Source: Myxococcales bacterium (lineage in GTDB: Bacteria; Myxococcota_A; Polyangia; Polyangiales; Houyiibacteriaceae). Taken from it: a DNA stretch of 64,000 nt. Of this stretch, positions 26,690 to 35,325 are shown one piece after another (within the stretch, counting starts at the first letter, position 1; every line of letters starts with the position of its first letter). Under the pieces are notes generated by a model. The model was not told where the DNA came from and searched no databases. It saw only the letters and a program-made list of their open reading frames with translations. The translations under genes and the position numbers were made by a program. The stretch is taken from contig JAOTVB010000017.1 in assembly GCA_029863605.1 (NCBI GenBank), positions 1 to 64,000 on the forward strand. Direction: 5' to 3'.

Positions 26690-28336
26690 ATGTCCGGAAT
26701 CGAGATCGCCAAGAAGGTGTGGGAGCGAGAGGACGTTCAGTTCATCGCTCACTGCGGTGTAGTCCTAGCGCTCCTCGTTTTCTTGCGACCCATGTTCACA
26801 CGGTCGACGCCCGCAGCGATCTACGAAGGGCCAAACATCCTCTGGGGAATGCTGACGAACGAACTCAAAGCCTTGTTTCCTGGCGGAGGCCGACCAAGCT
26901 CGCAGCTGCTTTTCTTATTGGTCCCGACTGCGTTGATTCTATTGGCGCGCGTCCGAATCCGCTGGGACCAATGGGAGAATGGCAAAGCGTTGCGGAACTT
27001 GCTGATGACTCTGCTCATCATCTTGGCGTGGGCGGGTGCGACGTTCGACTACAACATCTATCTCAACCACGGCCATTTTCTCGATCGGTTGTTGCTGATT
27101 GGGCTCGTGGCGCTTTGTTGGAGATTCCCGCTCGCGGTTCCGTTCGCGGTCAAGTGGATTCACGTGATGCTCAAGGAGTCGTACGTCCCGATCCCGGCAG
27201 ACGATTTCGATTTTAGGGCGGTCCACGAGTTTCTCGTCGTGTTTTCGGTTTTCGTCTGGGTGTCGTCGAGCAAGAATTTCAAATCGGAACACTTCTTGTT
27301 GGTGGGGATCGGTTGCTGGGCCTCGTACTACTACGCGGCTGGCGTCGCAAAAGTTTTCTATGGGCCTGATTGGTCCTGGCTCCTCGAAAACCACCTTTCG
27401 AACTTATCTGTTGGGGGGCACGTCCGTGGGTGGCTGGGTTTTCTCTCTCATGAAACCTTTTTGGCGATCAATCGTGTGGCGCGGCTGTCCGATCGGGCAC
27501 TCGCGGCTTTCACCCTGGTCTTCGAACTGGGCGCGCTCGTGTGTTTTTTCGTCAATCGTCGCCTGGCGCAGGTGTGGTTCGCGTTGGCGATCTTGTTCAA
27601 CTTCGGCATCTTCGCGCTCACTGGGATCTGCTTCTGGAAGTGGATAGTCACGAACATCGCGTTCTTGGTCTTCGCTAGCCGCGGCGGTGCCCCGATTTAT
27701 GATCGAATGTGTCGCTACCTACTCGTCGTCTGGTTCGGCATTCTGGTCGTGTACTTCTCACTGGGGCGCACCTACTTCTTTCCTCAGGCCGGCGTCGCTT
27801 GGTACGACACGCGAATGGTGGAAGACTATACCATCCGCGCCATTGGCGAGAGCGGTAAGGACTACCTGGTGTCGCCGTCGTTCCTCACGCCGATGGAAAT
27901 GCATTTCGTCCAGGGACGACTGTGCTACGCGTCAAACGAGAGAACCGTCACCAGCATATACGGCACGACTGGCAGCCATGGCGTACTCACGCGGTTGGAA
28001 GAGCTCGAAAAGCCCGAAGACGCTCTCAAGCTCTTACAACGCGGCGGAAACTGCCACAACGCACAGCAAGACAAGCGCTTCGAAGATTTTTTCGTTCGAT
28101 ACTTCGGGAACTTGAACGCACGCGGTCGCCCACATCGGTGGCTCTCATGGATCGGGAGGCCCACCCATCTGTGGGTTCAACCACAAGGCGAGCTGTACGA
28201 CATGCAAGAACCTGTTAACCAAATTGAACTTTGGCGCGAAGTGGTCGTTCATCACGGTGATCGCCTTCACCGCCTGGAAAAGAAGCGTGTGAAAGAAATC
28301 AAGATCCCTAGGGCGGAGCCAACAGCAATACCGTGA
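26690..28336 (+). CDS. Polytopic membrane protein, HTTM-like
   Basis: A 548-residue protein with around ten hydrophobic segments in the first ~370 residues and a soluble C-terminus. The core YYAAGVAKVFYGPDWSWLL followed by helices ending LTGICFWKWIVTNIAFLVF resembles HTTM (horizontally transferred transmembrane) proteins, which are related to vitamin-K-dependent carboxylases. The family match is tentative and no catalytic Lys can be pointed out. It is cotranscribed in all likelihood with the preceding methyltransferase and ends 7 bp from a convergent glycosyltransferase. Confidence 0.5.
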   Translation: MSGIEIAKKVWEREDVQFIAHCGVVLALLVFLRPMFTRSTPAAIYEGPNILWGMLTNELKALFPGGGRPSSQLLFLLVPTALILLARVRIRWDQWENGKALRNLLMTLLIILAWAGATFDYNIYLNHGHFLDRLLLIGLVALCWRFPLAVPFAVKWIHVMLKESYVPIPADDFDFRAVHEFLVVFSVFVWVSSSKNFKSEHFLLVGIGCWASYYYAAGVAKVFYGPDWSWLLENHLSNLSVGGHVRGWLGFLSHETFLAINRVARLSDRALAAFTLVFELGALVCFFVNRRLAQVWFALAILFNFGIFALTGICFWKWIVTNIAFLVFASRGGAPIYDRMCRYLLVVWFGILVVYFSLGRTYFFPQAGVAWYDTRMVEDYTIRAIGESGKDYLVSPSFLTPMEMHFVQGRLCYASNERTVTSIYGTTGSHGVLTRLEELEKPEDALKLLQRGGNCHNAQQDKRFEDFFVRYFGNLNARGRPHRWLSWIGRPTHLWVQPQGELYDMQEPVNQIELWREVVVHHGDRLHRLEKKRVKEIKIPRAEPTAIP

Positions 28337-28343
28337 GCCCTTG

Positions 28344-29291
28344 CTAATCCTCGGGTCGCAACTCTGAGGCTAGGACGTAGGTCCTGCGACGCCCCTGACC
28401 GTGGTAGATGCGAACAGTCAGCTCCGCCAGAAGGCCCATGCAGAGCAGCACCACACCGTTGGTCACGAAGAACGTCGCAAGCATCATCACTGTCATCTTG
28501 TGTTGCCAAGCGTCCCAAACCAGCCACTCGACCAGCGCTCCGAACGCGCACAAAGCACCGACCCCGAGAAGCGCGAACCCGATGCCCCCAAATAGGTAGG
28601 CTGGCTTGGTCGTGTACCCGCTCAAGAACTTCACCGTCAGCAGGTCGAGCAGGACCTTGAAGGTGCGTCCTAGGCCGTACTTGCTCGTGCCGAACTGCCG
28701 GGCGCGATGGTTGACTTCCAGCTCGCAGATCTTGCCGCCACGCGCAGACGCGTAGATCGGTATGAAGCGATGCATCTCGCCGTATAGTTGCTGACCCTTC
28801 AATGCGGTTGCCTGATACGCTTTCAGCGTGCATCCGTAGTCGTGAAGCTCCACGCCGGTCCAACGACTGATCAACTTGTTCGCTAGCATCGACGGTACCT
28901 TGCGGCTCCAAAGGCGATCTTGTCGGTTTTTGCGCCATCCACTGACCACGTCGTACCCTTGCTCGATGCGCTCGATGAGGCGGGGAATGTCGTTGGAGTC
29001 GTTCTGCAGGTCGGCGTCCATTGGGACGAGCACGTCGCCTTCGGCGTGGTCGATACCTGCCAAGATCGCTGCCGTCTGCCCGAAGTTGCGTGCGAACCGA
29101 ACGAGTCTTACCCGCGGATCGCTCTCAGCGATCTTCGCAATGATAGTGGCGCTTTGATCGACGCTTCCGTCATCGACCATGATGAGTTCGGCGTCCCAGG
29201 GTTCACGATCGATCACGTCCCTGAGCTCCCTGTACAGTTCAGGAATGCTCTCTTCTTCGTTGTATACGGGAACGATGACGCTAATTTTCAT
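28344..29291 (-). CDS. Family 2 glycosyltransferase, polyprenyl-phosphate sugar synthase type
   Basis: Second DPM1/GtrB-like enzyme, 315 residues. It starts MKISVIVPVYNEEESIPELY, has MVDDGSVDQSATI, VRFARNFGQTAAILAG, and the metal site MDADLQNDSNDIPRL. Two C-terminal hydrophobic segments (around 230-290) match the membrane-bound subfamily. It is last of three genes on the minus strand (DUF2079 protein, discoidin-like protein, this gene), with 10 bp to the preceding gene. It would load a sugar on a lipid carrier, perhaps for the GT-C-type membrane proteins of the locus. Confidence 0.88.
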   Translation of the reverse strand: MKISVIVPVYNEEESIPELYRELRDVIDREPWDAELIMVDDGSVDQSATIIAKIAESDPRVRLVRFARNFGQTAAILAGIDHAEGDVLVPMDADLQNDSNDIPRLIERIEQGYDVVSGWRKNRQDRLWSRKVPSMLANKLISRWTGVELHDYGCTLKAYQATALKGQQLYGEMHRFIPIYASARGGKICELEVNHRARQFGTSKYGLGRTFKVLLDLLTVKFLSGYTTKPAYLFGGIGFALLGVGALCAFGALVEWLVWDAWQHKMTVMMLATFFVTNGVVLLCMGLLAELTVRIYHGQGRRRTYVLASELRPED

Positions 29292-29301
29292 AGCTAACCC
29301 T

Positions 29302-30258
29302 CTATCGGACCTCGAGTGATTCCAGGTGGAGGAACGTACGCTTCAGAGCCTTAGCTCGCACGTAGCGGGCCTCTGTGGGCTCGAATTCAAGAACCCATTT
29401 GGAGAATGGCTCGGTTTGCCGACCTAGCACCTGCCACTCCTGACCATCGAGGCTGCCCTCGATTGCCAGCGGGAACGACCGATCTCGGCAGCAGTCTCGG
29501 CGGTTCTGAACGTCGACCCGGCTGATGAAGGTTGGGTCGCCCAAGTCCAGCTCCACCCAGGGTTCTTCCTCACGGTTGGTATGGAAGAAGATACTGGTCC
29601 GGTTGCCATCGCAAATTCCCTCGTCAGCAGAGAAGCCTCTGTACGCACTGCTCGCCCGCCAAGGCTTTCCTTCCGCCAGGTCGTGACCAAGCGCAAGACG
29701 TGCACCGGTCTCAGCGCCGAAAACCACCGCAAGGGCAAGGAGCAGGACCGGGACGCTAGTGCGCAGGAACCGTCGGGCGAGTGCTCGCTGCAGCTGACGT
29801 TCGGGTGCACGCGCGACGTCGAGAAGTGCGCGTGCTGCCCCGGCGAGTGCCTCCGCCTCCGCGGATCCCACTCGAAGGTTTCCCTCGACGCCTTCGATAT
29901 CCGACGGCTCAGCAATGAGCTCGCAGAGCCGTTCGAAGGACACGGATCGAGGTAAGCTCTGAGTCACGCGGGCGCGAAGAGCCTCGTCTTCGGCGAGGCC
30001 ACCGATGCTGCTGCCAAGGGCCAGCAGCGTCGCGCGGATACTCTCTTTGTGAAGCAGCGCGGAAACGACTTCGCCCGATCCCGATCGGAGAGGCGTAACA
30101 GGGCGTAGCGCCCGGTCTCCGGCTTCGGCGGAGGTCATCGCGTACTGTTCGAGCTTCGTTCGACGGTGCGATTTCGCCGCGACTTGTTTCCGGCTCTCTT
30201 GGGTGATCCCCTGCTGGGAGAACCAGCCGAGGAACCGTCTCCTGAAAGTGTCACTCAT
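29302..30258 (-). CDS. Membrane-anchored protein with discoidin (F5/8 type C)-like domain
   Basis: A 318-residue protein. Residues 1-160 are charged, mostly helical and unrecognised. One membrane segment lies at about 168-190 (VPVLLLALAVVFGAETGAR). The C-terminal ~120 residues form a discoidin/F5-8C-like jelly roll: GKPWRASSAYRGFS, DPTFISRVDVQNRRDCC, IEGSLDGQEWQVLGR, EARYVRAKAL. Such domains bind glycans or peptide on the outer side. The start overlaps the DUF2079 gene stop by 8 bp, so the two are translationally coupled. Confidence 0.62.
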   Translation of the reverse strand: MSDTFRRRFLGWFSQQGITQESRKQVAAKSHRRTKLEQYAMTSAEAGDRALRPVTPLRSGSGEVVSALLHKESIRATLLALGSSIGGLAEDEALRARVTQSLPRSVSFERLCELIAEPSDIEGVEGNLRVGSAEAEALAGAARALLDVARAPERQLQRALARRFLRTSVPVLLLALAVVFGAETGARLALGHDLAEGKPWRASSAYRGFSADEGICDGNRTSIFFHTNREEEPWVELDLGDPTFISRVDVQNRRDCCRDRSFPLAIEGSLDGQEWQVLGRQTEPFSKWVLEFEPTEARYVRAKALKRTFLHLESLEVR

Positions 30259-32230
30259 TCCGTTGTCCTGGCTTTAACCGCAGCTTCTTCAGTGCGTCGG
30301 CTGTCTCGGTGGACTCGTGGCCGCGCTTGAAGAGGTAGAATTCGCCCACCTGTGCCAGCAAGCCGTACGGGTGTTCGTCAATCGTTTGCTGCGCATTCTT
30401 TCGTGCGTTCGCACGCGTGAGCTTGCGAATCAACAGGTACTCCGCCTCCCCCGAGCCAGTCCGAAACGGGTAGGCGGTGACCCGATTAGAGATGTGCGGG
30501 TTCTCCGGGTCGGTGGCTGCAACGCTGGCCTCGGGCGGAATCATCGCGACCACCTCTCGTAGGTCCCGGTAGCGGGCTCGCTCGGCCTCGGTGACTTGGA
30601 AAGGGATCCTTTGAAAGCCACCTACGAACCTCGTGGGACGCAAGATGGCGCCAAAGGACATGCTGTGAAGCACGACGCCGACCACCACCGCCGCTAGCGC
30701 AGCACGTCGGTGGACGATACCTGATCGCGACCGGCCCATTGCAGACAATGCAAGAACCGCGGCCGCGAAAAGGTACGGAACCCAATGCGAAACATATTGA
30801 AAGCTGATCGAAACCGTCGGTTTGTAGTTCGTCGTCAGCACTGTGAAGAAGAAGCCCGCGAATAGAAGCCACAGATATATCCAGCGCCTGAGCGGAAGAA
30901 ACACGAGCGGTACTAGAAGGTGAAGCAGGTAGATCAGCTTCTCCTCCGTAACCAGAGTGGACACGACGTAGGCGGGGTTCGTCAGCAGCGTCATGACGAC
31001 CCCGCCGTAGTTTCGTTGGCCCTCGGGCATGAGGTCGTCGTAGAGGCTCGCGAACCACCATGTTCCGGCCATCTGCATGATCACAAATTTGATTACGACA
31101 AACGAGATCAAGGAGAGGACTGTCATCCAGATTCCGGTCCGCACTCGGTAGCCGGAGAAAACCAAAAACACCCCTAGCATGGTGAGCCCTACCGGTACGT
31201 CCTCTCGAATGGACACGCAGATCGCCCAGAGCACCCAAACGAGCACCGTGCGATTGGCGGAGAGAGCCCAGAACAGACAGAACAGGAAAAAAATGCAAGA
31301 CGGCAGGTAATGGAAGTCGTAGAAGTTGAGCCCGTGAAGGGGTGCGTAAAGGAGATACGCAACGGCCACGAAGGCGGCGGACCACCTCGGTAGCAGCGTC
31401 TTGGCGAAACCGTAGAGCGGAACGGCTGCGAAGCCCAGCAAGACCGACTGAATGATCAGAAGCGTTTCGGCCCGTGGCGACAGCCAATAGAATGGCAGAA
31501 AGAGATAGAGGACGAAGGTGGCATGACCTGCCAAGAGACTGCCCCCTGACGGGCCGAACAGAACCGGTGCTCGAAAGCCGTGTCCACTCATGACGTTGAA
31601 CATGAGGTTGTCGATGATTCCGAGGTCAAACGACGCCGTCGCCAGACGGTGGTGCTGCTCGATAGACCAATAGCCCGTGTAGCTGGCGTAGCCGATCGCC
31701 GATAACAGGACGAATGAGAGTGGGGCGAACCGGCGGAATCGCGCGGGCAGACGATCGTATCGTTCGCCCAAGCCATCGAGAAAGTGACTTGGAAACGTCA
31801 TCCCGCTCACCCAGAGGCTACGCTCGAGCAGGAGCACCGTTCCGCCGAGTAGCACGAGGAACGTCAGCTTGTGGTCTTGCCAGAGGTGGTTCGTCGCCAG
31901 CGCCGCGAGCGCCCATACCAGGCCCAGTGGTGACCATCGCTTCGACGCGAGATCGATCGCCTGGGCACCCCGGTCCTTTCGAAACAGGACGGCAAGGCCG
32001 GATATCGTCACGCCGACGATGCCCCCGACAAGAACGACGACCACGAGCCAAATTCGACCACTTTGAGACATCGCGTTGTCCGCGAAGAAGGCCGCAGGGT
32101 CGTCGATTAGGAAGGCTCCGCCGATCGTGAGGGCGACGAACGCGCAGGTAACCGAAAGCAGGAGCGCGGCCCTCAGGAACCGCGGCCAGTTGATCGCAGC
32201 CCGTGACCTAGCTTGTTCAGTACCCTCCAT
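30251..32230 (-). CDS. DUF2079 membrane protein
   Basis: A 659-residue polytopic protein with about 13-14 hydrophobic segments. The DUF2079 signature is clear: TASFDLGIIDNLMFNVMSGHG, LLAGHATFVLYLFLPFYWL, LIIQSVLLGFAAVPLYGFA, and LHGLNFYDFHYLPSCIFF. The function of DUF2079 is unknown; its fold is thought to be GT-C-like, which agrees with the neighbouring polyprenyl-phosphate sugar synthase. First gene of a three-gene minus-strand operon, with its own promoter 9 nt upstream. Confidence 0.85.
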   Translation of the reverse strand: MEGTEQARSRAAINWPRFLRAALLLSVTCAFVALTIGGAFLIDDPAAFFADNAMSQSGRIWLVVVVLVGGIVGVTISGLAVLFRKDRGAQAIDLASKRWSPLGLVWALAALATNHLWQDHKLTFLVLLGGTVLLLERSLWVSGMTFPSHFLDGLGERYDRLPARFRRFAPLSFVLLSAIGYASYTGYWSIEQHHRLATASFDLGIIDNLMFNVMSGHGFRAPVLFGPSGGSLLAGHATFVLYLFLPFYWLSPRAETLLIIQSVLLGFAAVPLYGFAKTLLPRWSAAFVAVAYLLYAPLHGLNFYDFHYLPSCIFFLFCLFWALSANRTVLVWVLWAICVSIREDVPVGLTMLGVFLVFSGYRVRTGIWMTVLSLISFVVIKFVIMQMAGTWWFASLYDDLMPEGQRNYGGVVMTLLTNPAYVVSTLVTEEKLIYLLHLLVPLVFLPLRRWIYLWLLFAGFFFTVLTTNYKPTVSISFQYVSHWVPYLFAAAVLALSAMGRSRSGIVHRRAALAAVVVGVVLHSMSFGAILRPTRFVGGFQRIPFQVTEAERARYRDLREVVAMIPPEASVAATDPENPHISNRVTAYPFRTGSGEAEYLLIRKLTRANARKNAQQTIDEHPYGLLAQVGEFYLFKRGHESTETADALKKLRLKPGQRNE

Positions 32231-32239
32231 TCGCCCGCC

Positions 32240-32267
32240 GGTTTAGCTCGATGGACCGGAGTGTCCA
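32240..32267 (-). promoter_or_regulatory. DUF2079 operon promoter
   Basis: Minus strand TGGACA (32267-32262), 16 bp, TAAACC (32245-32240), then 9 nt to the ATG. Confidence 0.45.
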
Positions 32268-32390
32268 GGGAAGCCCCGCCCGGTTGGGATCCTTCGGCAG
32301 GTTGGTGTTTCTTCCTCCGAGTACGGACGATGCCTAGACCCCGAACCGCAGCACTGACCTCACGCTCGCAGAAATTCCTCAAGTTATCAC

Positions 32391-32410
32391 AAAAAACCCG
32401 ATGTCGGGGA
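32391..32410 (-). terminator. Intrinsic terminator (minus strand)
   Basis: Read on the minus strand: CCCCGACATCGGG followed directly by TTTTTT. It follows the mlaF 3' fragment by about 15 bp and lies about 145 bp after the sulfatase stop at 32556. It now probably ends the sulfatase transcript but may have arrived with the mlaF fragment. Confidence 0.65.
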
Positions 32411-32424
32411 GTTTCGATGCCATC

Positions 32425-32478
32425 TTATTCAAGGCTGATGCGGGAGGCGCGGATGAACTCGGCGGTTGCGGGGTGGTC
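32425..32478 (-). pseudogene. 3' remnant of an mlaF-like gene
   Basis: In the 325-bp gap between the DUF2079 and sulfatase genes, the minus strand encodes DHPATAEFIRASRISLE and then TAA. This differs from the mlaF C-terminus at 17220 (DHPATAEFIRASRITLD) at two residues, with further differences at synonymous sites, so it is a diverged copy rather than a recent duplicate. Upstream the frame is lost within a few codons (a one-base shift after a Leu-Phe-Asp-His-Pro stretch). The remaining bases (32268-32390) show nothing recognisable. Confidence 0.65.
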
Positions 32479-32555
32479 GGGTGGTCGAAGAGCCCGACCA
32501 TGGATGCCAAACTCGGCGACGTGAAGTAGAGGTCCCTTGCGCTCGCCACGCCGAG

Positions 32556-34835
32556 CTACTGCGATGCGGGAGGGGATGGACTGGCGGTGCTCTTCTTCAT
32601 GTGTTCGTGATCGTGGAGATTGCCCGTGAGGCTGCCGCGCAACCTTGCCTTGAGCGCCTCGACGCGCGTGGCATGCCGTGAGTCTCGGGACAGGTCGTTG
32701 AGCTCGGCTGGATCGGTTGTCGTGTCGAACAGCGCGACATCACCGTTTGATACATCCTGGAACAGCGCATAGTCACCTTGGCGCACCGAGCGTCGAAAAA
32801 AGACGCCGTGCTTTGCGTTGATGCTGGCGATTGAGCAGAACACTGGACGTTCGCTATCGACCGAGGTGGGGCTCAGCGCGGGTATAAGCAAACTCTGTCC
32901 GCTCAACCCATCCCGCGGAGTATCGTTGCCAACGAGATCCATAATAGTAGGGACCACGTCCACCAGCGCGACCCGGCCGCCCACCCGCCGCGAAGCAATA
33001 CCAGGGACGCGAAGGAGCAGAGGCACGTGAGACACCTCGCGGTAGCAAGTCTGCGCGTGACTGTGGCCGCCGTGGTCGTTGAACTCTTCACCATGGTCGG
33101 CGGTCACAATAACGATCGTGTCATCCCACATCATCCGACGCGAGCGGACGGTCTCGACCAGTGCGCGCAACCACTCATCGGTCCACGCTAATTCGGTATC
33201 ATAGTTGCCGGATGAATCGCGGGAAAACTCGGAACTGTCGATATCCGCGTGTCGCGTGTACGCCCCATGCGAATCGAAGAAGTACACGAACAGGAAGAAG
33301 TGTTCGTCGGGACCCACTCGCGCAATGAAGTCCGCGGCTTTCGCGTAGGCGAAGCCATTTCGCCGTGGTCGGTTTAACTCACGGCTCCGATCGGGCTCAC
33401 CCACGTAGACCTTCTGGAATCCGCGACGCAAACCGAGGAGCGTCGAGTGGACATAGTTCTCGAGAACGATACCGGTCTTGTACCCCTGCGCCCTAAGGCG
33501 TTCGGCGATCATTGGTTGGTCTTTGGATATCGAGGGTTGCCCCGATCCGTAGACGCCACGAACAGGAAGAGGTAGGTCCCAGTGAATGGCGCTCGGAAGA
33601 ACGCCGGAGAGCATACTCTGCAAGGAGAAAACGGTGGCGGACGACTGAGTGTAGGCGTCCTCGAACAATAGGGAATCCTCTGCCAACTCGGAGAAGTACG
33701 GCATGGTCGGCTTGTCGTAGCCGTAGGCAGGCAGGTGGTCGGCCCGGGCCGCTTCCAGCACGACCCAGAGTATGTTGTACTTGCGCACCTGTTGCGGATC
33801 GAGTGGCGCAACCGCTGAAGTCGCCTCCCACTCGGCGTCTGCTCGCCTACCATCGCTACCGTCGCAGTCCTCGTCGATACCGTTGTTGTCGAGCTCAGTC
33901 TGATTCGGCGCACGCGCGCTGTTGAAGGGGGCACAGTCGGCGGCGCCAAACAGGGATGAGACACCGTCCCCATCGACGTCGGTCATGGTTCGCGCGAGCC
34001 GACCGCCCAACGAGGGAAGCAAGGCCGCCTCGGACGCCTCCGCGGCCTTGTGGAAGGGTGCGTAGGCGACGGCAACGCCACCCGACAGGCATACCGCCAA
34101 GATCAAGCTGCTGATCAACAAGAGCTTGCTGCGCACCACGCGCCACATGGATAGCAGCAGCGCGACTTGAATACCGGCACAGACCAGTAGTGCGGCCACT
34201 GACACGTCGCTTGCATAGCCGAGCGAGGTCGCGTGCCGAAGCACAACCGGGTAGATCCCGAGGAAGGCGGGCAGCATGATCACCAACAGGTAGCCGAGCC
34301 ATAGCGGTCTCCGGCTGGGCGACCCGAAACGCCGTTCGACGGTACTCATTGGCCCGTGAAGGAGTCGCCAAAGCACCGGGATGCCCACTACCGCGGCGTA
34401 CACCTGCACCACCGCAAAGAGGATTGCGAAATCCAGCCCCATCCTCGTCAACTGCAACCCGAAGAGTCGCGGGTACACGAGCAGCGAGCCCACCAAGGCG
34501 ACGGAGAGCACGATGATCCCAGCGAACACATACGCATTGGCTCTGATCATCGGCCCGCAATCGATGTTGGGGTCACTGTTATTGGTGCGATCGATACAGG
34601 CGGAGACGCGTGAGCTGGCTGGCAGGCGCCTCATGAACACAGCGCAGAGCCACACCGCGATGCCGAGGAGCAGCGCCGGCAGTGTTGCCAACATGGCACC
34701 GAACCCGATGACCAAAGCTCGCGGCTCGGTGGTCTGTATGAAAGCGGCTTCCACGCCGCCAAACAACCAACCCGCTACTAGAAACGAAACAATGAGGTAC
34801 ACACTCTTGCTATCGCGGCTCGCCCCCGAATTCAT
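32556..34835 (-). CDS. Membrane sulfatase-like protein with MopE-type repeat insert
   Basis: A 759-residue protein. About seven hydrophobic segments fill residues 10-270. Residues ~284-335 carry a MopE-type metal-binding repeat (DVDGDGVSSLFGAADC, NGIDEDCDGSD). The alkaline-phosphatase-fold domain follows: ILWVVLEAARADHLPAYGY, DTIVIVTADHGEEFNDHGGH and VPTIMDLVGND. The first metal ligand is Glu361 in place of Asp, and Thr401 (SSATVFSLQSMLSG) stands where sulfatases have the formylglycine Cys. A Thr nucleophile is known from LtaS and phosphoethanolamine transferases, so transfer of a phospho group to a surface glycan is as likely as sulfate hydrolysis. Confidence 0.8.
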   Translation of the reverse strand: MNSGASRDSKSVYLIVSFLVAGWLFGGVEAAFIQTTEPRALVIGFGAMLATLPALLLGIAVWLCAVFMRRLPASSRVSACIDRTNNSDPNIDCGPMIRANAYVFAGIIVLSVALVGSLLVYPRLFGLQLTRMGLDFAILFAVVQVYAAVVGIPVLWRLLHGPMSTVERRFGSPSRRPLWLGYLLVIMLPAFLGIYPVVLRHATSLGYASDVSVAALLVCAGIQVALLLSMWRVVRSKLLLISSLILAVCLSGGVAVAYAPFHKAAEASEAALLPSLGGRLARTMTDVDGDGVSSLFGAADCAPFNSARAPNQTELDNNGIDEDCDGSDGRRADAEWEATSAVAPLDPQQVRKYNILWVVLEAARADHLPAYGYDKPTMPYFSELAEDSLLFEDAYTQSSATVFSLQSMLSGVLPSAIHWDLPLPVRGVYGSGQPSISKDQPMIAERLRAQGYKTGIVLENYVHSTLLGLRRGFQKVYVGEPDRSRELNRPRRNGFAYAKAADFIARVGPDEHFFLFVYFFDSHGAYTRHADIDSSEFSRDSSGNYDTELAWTDEWLRALVETVRSRRMMWDDTIVIVTADHGEEFNDHGGHSHAQTCYREVSHVPLLLRVPGIASRRVGGRVALVDVVPTIMDLVGNDTPRDGLSGQSLLIPALSPTSVDSERPVFCSIASINAKHGVFFRRSVRQGDYALFQDVSNGDVALFDTTTDPAELNDLSRDSRHATRVEALKARLRGSLTGNLHDHEHMKKSTASPSPPASQ

Positions 34836-34843
34836 CGCGGCGC

Positions 34844-34849
34844 ATAATA
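34844..34849 (-). promoter_or_regulatory. -10 element of the membrane sulfatase
   Basis: Minus strand TATTAT, 8 nt before the ATG at 34835. No good -35 is seen at 17 bp. Confidence 0.4.
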
Positions 34850-34851
34850 GC

Positions 34852-35204
34852 TCAGATCAGCTCGTCGGGCGGAATCGCAGGCCCGACAAACATGACGACC
34901 ACCGCCCGCCGCTTCAGTGATCGGAGAACGTGTAGCCTGTACTGGAAAGAACGACCAGGAGGCAGCCGCACGGCTGTAGGCGCTTCTTGGAACATGGTGG
35001 GTTCGAAGTGCCACAGATGGAGCATCCCTCCGTGTTGCGTTTGGCAAGGGAAAAGCGTAACGCGTTGTGGCACGAGCTTTGCTTGAGTTTGGGAATATGA
35101 GCCACAACAAAAGGGGCCGAGATCAGCCGCGGTCGCCCAACGATGGCCAGGATCAACAGGATCGCGACAGCGACGGTCGCCCAGATTCCGTTCCCCGTCG
35201 GCAT
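34852..35204 (-). pseudogene. Possible frameshifted small membrane protein gene
   Basis: The 490-bp gap before the methyltransferase shows two linked minus-strand frames. The first starts MPTGNGIWATVAVAILLILA, a clean signal anchor, and runs to AHIPKLKQ. After a one-base shift near 35067 the second frame reads KLVPQRVTLFPCQTQHGG, MLHLWHFEPTMFQEAPTAV and RRAVVVMFVGPAIPPDELI, then TGA at 34852. Neither frame alone looks coding throughout. The family is not recognised. It lies between the 49-bp element copy B and the membrane sulfatase. Confidence 0.35.
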
Positions 35205-35276
35205 GCCAGGCGGGGACCACGCAGCCCGTATACTCGCTCTAGACCGCTGGGGATACCTGGCCGGTTCCGCTCAAGG

Positions 35277-35325
35277 GGCACGGCTACCTATCACGGGACC
35301 TGCAACGCCCGCAACATCAACGGTG
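35277..35325 (-). repeat. 49-bp repeated element, copy B
   Basis: Inverted counterpart of 21053-21101, 42 of 49 positions identical. It begins immediately after the methyltransferase stop codon (35326). Minus-strand TTGCGG (35314-35309), 18 bp, TAGGTA (35290-35285). Confidence 0.6.
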
